A stretch of DNA of 8,658 nt from Caldilinea sp. (GTDB lineage: Bacteria; Chloroflexota; Anaerolineae; Caldilineales; Caldilineaceae), in the NCBI GenBank assembly GCA_025055055.1, contig JANWYX010000430.1, forward strand, positions 1 through 8,658, in the 5' to 3' direction. A model generated the notes under the pieces. It did no database searches. It had not been told where the DNA came from and saw only the letters and a program-made list of their open reading frames with translations. Shown in pieces: positions 1-8,658 of this stretch (position 1 is the stretch's first letter; each line of letters opens with the position of its first letter). The translations under genes were made by a program, and so were the position numbers.

Positions 1-2
1 GG

Positions 3-251
3 GACGGCGTCTACGGCGCTGTTTTGCTGGAAAGAGAGGACGACGATTGGCGCTACGCGCTGACCCGCTGGTGGACGTACAGTCTGGAGCAAGGATGGCT
101 CACGCCGGTAGAGTATTTTTCCCCACCCTATCCGCCTGGCGGGATGCTACAGGGATGGAGCTCGCTGCCGGCGGCGGTTTTGCTGCGTCATCAGCGCCCG
201 GAGCTTGCGCCCCTAGGGGCTTTCACGGCGACGTGCCTGGGCGCTTCCTGA
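3..251 (+). CDS. C-terminal end of an unrecognised protein (5' end outside window)
   Basis: An open frame enters from the left edge and ends with TGA at 249-251, giving at least 82 C-terminal residues. The fragment is rich in aromatic residues: a DWRYALTRWWTYSLEQ stretch, then EYFSPPYPPGGMLQGWSSLP and a short Leu/Ala-rich tail. The Trp/Tyr density and Gly-Trp turn recall the end of an alpha-helical barrel such as some glycosidases, but this is only an impression and I do not recognise the family. A TTG at position 24 could act as a start, but no ribosome binding site precedes it and the frame is open upstream of it, so a truncated longer gene is more likely. It is on the same strand as the carotenoid genes and 147 nt upstream of them. 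Confidence 0.55.
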   Translation, partial: DGVYGAVLLEREDDDWRYALTRWWTYSLEQGWLTPVEYFSPPYPPGGMLQGWSSLPAAVLLRHQRPELAPLGAFTATCLGAS

Positions 252-326
252 CCGTGGACAGGAGTGTGAACCGCCGTCGACTTTGTCACAGGCTGGGATG
301 GTGCATCACGGAAAACGGCTGCTGAA

Positions 327-354
327 ATTGTCACGATTGAATTGTCACGATTGA
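327..354 (+). repeat. Perfect 14-bp tandem duplication upstream of the carotenoid operon
   Basis: The unit ATTGTCACGATTGA occurs twice head to tail with no mismatch (327-340 and 341-354). The core heptamer TTGTCAC appears a third time at 283-289. The repeats lie 45-72 nt upstream of the chosen start of the cruF-like gene, where an operator or promoter element would be expected. TTGTCA also resembles a -35 box, but no convincing -10 box follows at normal spacing. What binds here, if anything, cannot be told from the sequence. Confidence 0.6.
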
Positions 355-385
355 AGCCGGATGTGCGTGCAAAGAAGACAATTTC

Positions 386-390
386 AGGAG
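386..390 (+). promoter_or_regulatory. Ribosome binding site deciding the cruF-like start
   Basis: AGGAG at 386-390 lies 8 nt before TTG at 399. The more upstream in-frame TTG at 342 has no Shine-Dalgarno sequence and falls inside the 14-bp duplication. The site therefore favours the shorter, 260-residue protein. Confidence 0.65.
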
Positions 391-398
391 AAAGCATC

Positions 399-1181
399 TT
401 GACTGCGACGCTTCGTGAACAATTCAACCAATGGTGGTCGAACATCCAGGCGCAGGTCCTACTCAAGCCGACAACCGGATTGCTCGTCGCTTGGCTATTG
501 ACGATGATTTCGATCCCGATTATCCGTTGGGTCATCGGCGACGACGCGCTGCACTATGGCGTGGTGGCGGGTGTGCTTTTCCAGACGGCGGCGGTGCTCT
601 TGATCTGCTGTCAGGCATGGGGTGCGGTCACGACGGCGCGCATCGCTGCGCTGGTGATCCCTCTTTCCTGGCTGATCGAACGCATCGGCAGCGCGACCGG
701 TTTTCCCTTTGGCCCCTACCACTACACCGAGGCGCTTTCCCCGCTCATCGGCGGCGTGCCCGCGGTGATCCCGCTGGCCTGGCTGATGATGCTGCCGCCG
801 GCGTGGGCGGTCGCCCACGCCATCACCGGCGCAGTGCGCGGCTGGCGCTTTGTGCTCGTCAGCGGGCTGGCGTTCACCGCCTGGGACCTCTTTCTCGACC
901 CGCAGATGGTAGGGTGGGGCTACTGGGTGTGGAAAACGCCCGGCCTTTACTTCGGCATCCCGCTGGTCAACTTCCTTGGCTGGACGCTTTCGGCAATGGC
1001 GTTGACGTGGGTGGCGCGGCCCCCTGCCCCGCCATTGCCGCCGCTGCTTTTTGTCTATGCGGCGGTTTGGCTCCTGCAAAGCATTGGTTTATTCTTCTTT
1101 TGGCGGATGCCCGGGCCGGCGCTCTTCGGTTTTCTGGCTATGGGAGCGTTTCTTGTCGCCGCCCTACTGCGGCGCCGCTAG
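399..1181 (+). CDS. cruF: Carotenoid 1,2-hydratase-like membrane protein (CruF family)
   Basis: Predicted integral membrane protein of 260 residues resembling the CruF/bisanhydrobacterioruberin hydratase family (carotenoid biosynthesis protein, formerly DUF422). Known members add water across the terminal C-1,2 double bond of an acyclic psi end group, giving a tertiary hydroxyl that can be glycosylated. About seven hydrophobic segments are visible, for example near residues 26-42, 54-72, 80-95, 120-141, 150-166, 185-205 and 213-234. Family-like motifs are Glu94 followed by FGPYHY (104-109), the VPAVIPLAW segment (120-128), WD at 162-163, DPQM at 167-170 and the Trp-rich GWGYWVW at 172-178. 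The start is TTG at 399, supported by AGGAG; an upstream TTG at 342 would add 19 charged, unlikely residues. It is the first gene of the cluster, 44 nt before the acyltransferase. The family is fairly sure; the exact substrate (lycopene, gamma-carotene or other) is not shown. Confidence 0.82.
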   Translation: MTATLREQFNQWWSNIQAQVLLKPTTGLLVAWLLTMISIPIIRWVIGDDALHYGVVAGVLFQTAAVLLICCQAWGAVTTARIAALVIPLSWLIERIGSATGFPFGPYHYTEALSPLIGGVPAVIPLAWLMMLPPAWAVAHAITGAVRGWRFVLVSGLAFTAWDLFLDPQMVGWGYWVWKTPGLYFGIPLVNFLGWTLSAMALTWVARPPAPPLPPLLFVYAAVWLLQSIGLFFFWRMPGPALFGFLAMGAFLVAALLRRR

Positions 1182-1225
1182 CTCCGCTGTACAGTTTCTG
1201 GCGACGCTGAAGACAGGAGTGAGCC

Positions 1226-1851
<626 letters not shown>

Positions 1852-1855
<4 letters not shown>

Positions 1856-2983
1856 TGTTCTTTCCCTGGATGGTCACCCTGGGGTTGACCGTGTTGCTGA
1901 CAATTGCCGTCGCCAACTATCGACGCTTTCCAAGGCTGCACCCCGTTGGAGCAGAGGATGCACCCTTGTCCACCCTCCCCAAAGTCTCTGTGTTGATTCC
2001 GGCGCGCAACGAAGCAGCCCACATCGGCGACGCATTGGAAGACTTGACGCAGCAGGCCTTTCCCGGCCTGGAAATTTTGGTGTTGGACGACCATTCTGAA
2101 GATGCTACGGCCGAGATCGTTTGTGCATTTATGCACCGCACGCCGAAAGTTCGCCTGCTGTGCGGCAAAGCGTTGCCGGCGGGCTGGACGGGTAAAAATT
2201 GGGCGTGCGCTCAACTGGCGGCTGCAGCGACAGGCGATATCCTTCTCTTCGCCGACGCCGACGTACGCTGGCGACCGGGCGCGCTGCGCAGTGTGCTGCG
2301 CGCCATGGAGACGCTTGACGCCGACCTGCTCACCGTCTGGCCGACGCAGATCACCGTCACCTGGATGGAGCGACTGACCGTGCCGCTGATGGCGATGGCG
2401 GTGATGGCCTATCTGCCGATCTGGCTGGCGCATGCGTTCTATCATCCCCTGGCGGCTGCAGCCAACGGCCAGTGCATGGCGTTTCGCCGCGCCGCCTACG
2501 AGGCGATCGGCGGCCACGCAGCGGTGCGCGCCGCCGTTGTGGAGGATGTGCGCCTGGCGCAAAAGATCAAGGAGGCCGGCCTACATTTGCGCATGGCGGA
2601 CGGCTCCGGTCTGGTCATATGCCGCATGTACCGAGGCGCTCGCGAGGCGCTCGACGGCTACACCAAAAATATCTTCGCCGGCCACGGCAACCGGCTCTCC
2701 CTGCTGGCGCTTTCGACGCTCTTTCACTGGTCATTGTTTTTGGCGCCGTGGCTGTGGCTCGGTTTGGGTCGAAGCTGGCCGCTGCCGGGCTGGCCGCTCT
2801 GGCCACTGGCGCTTGGGGCGGCAGGTGTAGCCGTGCGGGCGATCACGGCGCATGCCACCCGTCAGCGCGTCGGCGATGCCGTGCTGTTGCCGCTTTCTGT
2901 GCTGATCTTCACCTGGATCGCCGGCCGCGCGCTCTGGCAACGGCTGCGCTACGGCGGCGTGCACTGGAAAGGACGATTGATCC

Positions 2984-2994
<11 letters not shown>
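1852..2994 (+). CDS. Family 2 glycosyltransferase, probably carotenoid glycosyltransferase (CruC/CruG/CrtQ type)
   Basis: A 380-residue membrane-associated GT-A glycosyltransferase. An N-terminal hydrophobic segment (5-22) is followed by the catalytic domain: VSVLIPARNE (45-54), DDHSED (79-84), GWTGKNWA (111-118), the metal-binding DxD in FADADV (133-138), NGQCMAFRR (205-213) and the VED acidic motif (230-232). Further hydrophobic segments lie near 176-196, 288-306, 314-332 and 343-360, and the tail has the GGVHWKGR motif (368-374) common in this subgroup. Related enzymes glycosylate hydroxylated carotenoids or carotenoic acids at the membrane using a nucleotide sugar. The neighbouring hydratase would supply the hydroxyl acceptor. 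The ATG overlaps the acyltransferase stop, and the end overlaps the next gene by 11 nt. A hopanoid or other lipid glycosyltransferase (HpnB-like enzymes share the GWTGK motif) is the main alternative; the gene context argues for carotenoid. Confidence 0.8.
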
Positions 2995-4477
<1,483 letters not shown>

Positions 4478-4569
4478 GAGCGTGGCGTCGCGCCGGAGGC
4501 GGCCATTTCGGCAGCGCCTCTCACAACGCCTAAAGTAACACCATTGTTCCGATCGATTCAGGAGCCTGT

Positions 4570-5376
<807 letters not shown>

Positions 5377-5401
5377 GCGTTTCTTCGCCCTTTGCTCCGC
5401 G

Positions 5402-5410
5402 TGATATACT
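5402..5410 (+). promoter_or_regulatory. Extended -10 promoter for the small gene and P450
   Basis: TGATATACT contains the TATACT hexamer (5405-5410, one mismatch from TATAAT) preceded by the TG of an extended -10 element. No good -35 box lies 16-18 nt upstream, which extended -10 promoters tolerate. It sits 25 nt after the hydrolase stop and would start a transcript near 5417, leaving a leader of about 42 nt before the ATG at 5459. Confidence 0.45.
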
Positions 5411-5458
5411 TGCGGTCGTGAAACGTCCTACCTTGTTTATGCATCGATTGTTCCATCT

Positions 5459-5794
5459 ATGACCCGCCTGCCGTTTTCATTTGAAGGCGTCGCCGACGCC
5501 AAAGGAATTGTCCACGTCACGCGGAGCGTGCCGGTGGGGCCGCTGCGCATCCAGATCACCCATTTCTCTTTGCGTACCAGCAACGGCTGCAACAGCCGCA
5601 CCCATAATCTGCGCGTGCAGGTCAACGGCGTCTCCATCTACCATGGCGTGATGCACGACTGCGCCGATCTGACCATCGACTCCGATCGTTCATGGCGTGG
5701 GGTGTTGCGCCTGCACTTCACCGCCGACGGTTTTGCTCCTGGTGAGCGCGTCCTCGGAGAAGGAGCCGTCGAATTTCGCACTGCTTTGCTGTGA
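5459..5794 (+). CDS. Small protein of unknown function upstream of the P450
   Basis: A 111-residue protein I do not recognise. It has no signal peptide and no membrane segment. The alternating hydrophobic pattern suggests a mostly beta-strand fold. It contains two cysteines (44 and 68) and a His/Cys cluster, H62-x3-H66-x-C68, that could bind a metal or form a disulfide; this is speculation. ATG at 5459 is the only plausible start, because upstream ATG, GTG and TTG codons near 5418-5448 are out of frame. There is no Shine-Dalgarno sequence before it. The P450 begins 6 nt after its stop, so the two are almost certainly cotranscribed and may act together, though the small protein is not a ferredoxin: there is no CxxCxxC or CxxxxCxxC pattern. 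Confidence 0.7.
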   Translation: MTRLPFSFEGVADAKGIVHVTRSVPVGPLRIQITHFSLRTSNGCNSRTHNLRVQVNGVSIYHGVMHDCADLTIDSDRSWRGVLRLHFTADGFAPGERVLGEGAVEFRTALL

Positions 5795-5800
5795 TTCTGT

Positions 5801-7150
5801 ATGCGTATGCGTGAAGAGATTTCTCCATTGCCGCAGGCTGAGCCGCGCAAGGGGCTGCGCGTATTGGCCGGCCTCCTGCGCGATCGATCGCCGTTGACTG
5901 CGCTCGCTTTGATGCGAGAATATGTCGGTCCGGTCTTCCAAATCAATGCCCCCAATTTTCGTCCCGCCGTCTTCGTTGGGCCGGACGCCAATCGTCAAAT
6001 TCTGATCACCGAGCGTGAGCGGCTAAGCTGGCGCAACGAGAGCGACCCGGTCGTCAAACTCTTGCGTCGGGGCGTATTGGTCGTCGACGGCGAGGAGCAC
6101 GATCACTATCGGCGCATCATGGACCCGACGTTGCAACGGCGCAACGTGGTTCCGCACATTCCCGATTTTTGGCGCTACACCGACCAGGTTGCAGACGCCT
6201 GGGCCGATGGCTCGACGCAAGACATGCTTGTAGAGATGCGCAAAGTGGCGCTACTAATTTTGATGGGCGCCAGCTTTCACGTTGATTTTACGCCTCACAT
6301 GGAGCGCCTGTGGCAGCCTATCCTGCGCTTGATCGAGTACATCTCGCCTGGGCTGTGGGTCGTCTGGCCCGGCGCTCCCGTCGCCGCCAAACATCGCCGC
6401 GCCATCGCAACGATGGACGAATATCTCTACGCAATTATCCGCGAACGACGACAGGCGCTCGCCAAGAGTGGCGCCGCGCCTGCATCGTCTGACCTGCTGG
6501 GCGCACTGGTCGTCACGCCCGGCATGACCGACGACCTGATCCGCGATCAGTTGCTCACGATGTTGATCGCCGGTCACGACACCAGCACAGCGCTGTTGGC
6601 CTGGGTCTTCTACCTGCTCGGCATGCATCCGGTGTGGCTGGCGCAGCTTCAGGCCGAAATTGACGTCGTGTTGGGTAAGCAAGACGAACCGCCCAGCAAC
6701 GACCAGCTCAACGAGCTGTCGCTGCTGGAGCAGGTCATCAAGGAGGCCCTGCGCCTCTATCCGCCCATTCACGTCGGCAATCGTCGCGCCGTAGGGGAAA
6801 TGGCAATCTGCGGCTATCGCGTGCCCGAAGGTGCGCGCGTTATGTACTCCATCTATCTCTCCCATCGAGATAAGGAGCACTGGCGCGAGCCAGACGCCTT
6901 CTGTCCGGAGCGTTTCGAGCGCGGCCGAGAAGAAAAGACGCCGCCGTTCACCTATGTGCCCTTCGGCGGCGGGCCGCGCACCTGCATCGGCGCCACCTTT
7001 GCCCAGATCGAGGCGCGCGCCGTGCTGGCGCGTCTGCTCCAACGCTTCGACTTCGAGCTGCTCAACGGGGATGAAATTCATCCCCACATGGGCGCCACGC
7101 TGGAGCCGCGCCCCGGCGTGCAGATGCGCGTGCGGTGGAGAAGGCGATAG
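5801..7150 (+). CDS. Cytochrome P450
   Basis: A 449-residue bacterial cytochrome P450, a haem-thiolate monooxygenase that inserts oxygen into hydrophobic substrates using electrons from a redox partner. All hallmarks are intact: the I-helix oxygen-activation motif AGHDTS (257-262), ExxR in EALR (315-318), PERF (369-372) and the haem-binding loop FGGGPRTCIG (388-397) with Cys395 as thiolate ligand. The length and lack of a membrane anchor fit a soluble class. The RLYPP stretch after ExxR and the FGGGPRTCIG loop are of the CYP175/CYP110-like style rather than the actinobacterial CYP105 style; Thermus CYP175A1 is a beta-carotene hydroxylase. Function here is not proven. ATG at 5801 (or 5807) lacks a Shine-Dalgarno sequence and probably depends on coupling to the small gene ending 6 nt upstream. 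No ferredoxin or reductase gene is visible nearby. Confidence 0.95.
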   Translation: MRMREEISPLPQAEPRKGLRVLAGLLRDRSPLTALALMREYVGPVFQINAPNFRPAVFVGPDANRQILITERERLSWRNESDPVVKLLRRGVLVVDGEEHDHYRRIMDPTLQRRNVVPHIPDFWRYTDQVADAWADGSTQDMLVEMRKVALLILMGASFHVDFTPHMERLWQPILRLIEYISPGLWVVWPGAPVAAKHRRAIATMDEYLYAIIRERRQALAKSGAAPASSDLLGALVVTPGMTDDLIRDQLLTMLIAGHDTSTALLAWVFYLLGMHPVWLAQLQAEIDVVLGKQDEPPSNDQLNELSLLEQVIKEALRLYPPIHVGNRRAVGEMAICGYRVPEGARVMYSIYLSHRDKEHWREPDAFCPERFERGREEKTPPFTYVPFGGGPRTCIGATFAQIEARAVLARLLQRFDFELLNGDEIHPHMGATLEPRPGVQMRVRWRRR

Positions 7151-7155
7151 CGATT

Positions 7156-7725
7156 CTATCTGCTGTACACGCGAATTTCGTTCTCTGTGACCTCAACCGA
7201 CTCGACAAAAAAGCCGTAGTCCATCCGGCTGGCTTCCTCGATCAGAGGCTGGATGAACGCATCGATCTGTCCCTTGAGTATAGCGGGCGCCGGTCGTCCG
7301 TCGAGCAAAATGTCCACCACTTCGGGCGCGATTTTGCCGTCGACTGCGTTCAGCCGCACAGAGACCTCGACGTCCGAACTGAGGAATCCAAGTGTCACTT
7401 TCCCCGTTGCGGTGAGAAGCCCGGGCTCTAGATTGACGGCGAGATCGGAGATCGGCAAACCTTGCTGGCCGGCAAGGGCGCTCTGCAATTGGTCGTTGAT
7501 CTGCTGCTCGGTGATCACTATTTGCGTGGCCCCGGCCGGAATTTCCGCTGCGCCGACAGCAGGTTGCGGAGTGGGTGTTGGCGTGGGAGTGACGGTGGGC
7601 GTCGGCGTAGGTGCCGGGGTGGGCGTCGGCTGCGGACCTCCACATGCGGTCAAGCTCAGCGTCAGCAGGAGCGTCGCCAGAGCAATGTTCCATCGTCGCG
7701 AGTAGGTCAAGAAGGTTGAATTCAT
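7156..7725 (-). CDS. Lipoprotein with Pro-Thr linker and lipid-binding-like domain
   Basis: A 189-residue minus-strand protein. The N-terminus is a lipoprotein signal peptide: basic residues (R10-R11), a Leu/Ala/Thr hydrophobic core and a lipobox LTAC (25-28), so Cys28 would be lipidated and the protein anchored on the outer face of the membrane. A Pro-Thr-rich linker (about 31-55) leads to a folded domain (66-189). That domain opens with an [11 protein letters not shown] segment and ends in a beta strand ([11 protein letters not shown]), resembling in layout the DUF2140/DUF2993 (LmeA-like) lipid-binding proteins; this likeness is from memory and uncertain. GGAG upstream lies 11 nt before ATG at 7725 and 5 nt before an in-frame TTG at 7731, so the start could be 7731 instead. 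The gene converges on the P450 with 5 nt between stops. Confidence 0.85.
   Translation of the reverse strand: MNSTFLTYSRRWNIALATLLLTLSLTACGGPQPTPTPAPTPTPTVTPTPTPTPQPAVGAAEIPAGATQIVITEQQINDQLQSALAGQQGLPISDLAVNLEPGLLTATGKVTLGFLSSDVEVSVRLNAVDGKIAPEVVDILLDGRPAPAILKGQIDAFIQPLIEEASRMDYGFFVESVEVTENEIRVYSR
7561..7635 (-). repeat. Low-complexity DNA encoding the Pro-Thr linker
   Basis: About 75 bp of short, imperfect GT/GC-rich repeats (units such as GGCGTGGGAGTG and GGCGTCGGC on the plus strand). They encode the flexible Pro-Thr spacer of the lipoprotein. Such tracts change length readily by slippage. Confidence 0.7.
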
Positions 7726-7797
7726 AGACAAGGCTGCTCCGGTTCTTTTGATTGCGTTGAATGCGTTTCCAAGGATACATCAGTGTGTGGACGTTCG

Positions 7798-7826
7798 GAT
7801 ATCGTAGAAAGTTCCGCACCGTTCAA
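7798..7826 (-). promoter_or_regulatory. Possible promoter for the lipoprotein gene
   Basis: Read on the minus strand, TTGAAC (7826-7821) is a fair -35 box. It is followed after exactly 17 nt by GATATC (7803-7798), a weak -10 box with three of six consensus matches. It lies about 70 nt upstream of the lipoprotein start in the divergent spacer. Spacing is right but the -10 is poor. Confidence 0.25.
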
Positions 7827-7916
7827 CTCAGCAGGGAAGCTCCCAGTGAAAGAGATGACGGCCGTATTTTCACGCTCACACAACCCGCATTGCATCTTCC
7901 CATGGAAGTCGTTATC

Positions 7917-8658
<742 letters not shown>

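Noticed and set aside
283..347. TTGTCA copies as -35 boxes of a sigma-70 promoter
   Set aside because: No acceptable -10 hexamer is found 16-18 nt downstream of any copy.
431..1210. Plus-strand alternative frame of 259 codons overlapping the cruF-like gene
   Set aside because: Its product is Arg/Ala/Gly/Pro-rich and low in family features, while the overlapping frame encodes a coherent membrane protein with CruF motifs.
2634..2655. Short direct repeat GAGGCGCTCG within the glycosyltransferase gene
   Set aside because: It is an ordinary consequence of GC-rich codon use in RGAREALD and does not affect the frame.
4496..4520. Inverted repeat GAGGCG / CGCCTC with a 13-nt loop after the desaturase gene
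   Set aside because: The stem is only 6 bp and no T-tract follows, so it is not a supported intrinsic terminator.
7757..7780. TTGAAT and GATACA as a plus-strand promoter for the FAD-linked oxidase
   Set aside because: The spacer is only 11 nt, too short for a sigma-70 promoter.

Overview
This window looks like a chromosomal segment of a GC-rich bacterium, most plausibly a member of the Chloroflexota (Caldilineae- or Anaerolineae-like). That placement is inference. It rests on the combination of a CruF-type carotenoid hydratase with a carotenoid glycosyltransferase, a lipoprotein with a long Pro-Thr linker, and the overall codon style. No rRNA, tRNA, CRISPR array or insertion sequence is visible, and no gene-free stretch exceeds 300 bases.

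Layout. (1) Bases 3-251 carry the 3' end of an unrecognised gene. (2) Bases 252-398 are a short regulatory-looking gap with a perfect 14-bp tandem duplication. (3) Bases 399-4477 hold four tightly packed plus-strand genes: a CruF-like carotenoid hydratase, a divergent PlsY-type acyltransferase, a family 2 glycosyltransferase of the CruC/CruG/CrtQ type, and a CrtI-family desaturase/oxidase. The junctions are a 44-nt gap, an ATGA overlap and an 11-nt overlap, so this is very probably one operon for end-group tailoring of a carotenoid (hydration, glycosylation, perhaps acylation, and desaturation or oxidation). (4) Bases 4570-5376 encode a membrane-anchored alpha/beta hydrolase. (5) An extended -10 promoter at 5402-5410 precedes a 111-residue protein of unknown function, followed 6 nt later by a cytochrome P450. 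(6) A minus-strand lipoprotein (7156-7725) converges on the P450, with only 5 nt between the two stop codons. (7) From 7917 to the right edge runs the N-terminal part of a large FAD-linked oxidase of the D-lactate/2-hydroxyacid dehydrogenase type. It is cut off by the window end.

How the genes may work together. The four-gene operon contains activities known to build glycosylated or glycosyl-ester carotenoids from a linear or monocyclic precursor. The core genes crtE, crtB and a standard crtI/cyclase are not in the window, so precursor supply must come from elsewhere. The acyltransferase, which belongs to a family normally used for phospholipid synthesis, sits between the hydratase and the glycosyltransferase and has changes in family motifs. 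This makes acylation of the carotenoid glycoside an attractive but unproven idea. The P450 could be a carotenoid hydroxylase by analogy with Thermus CYP175A1, but it has its own promoter region and the link is only by proximity.
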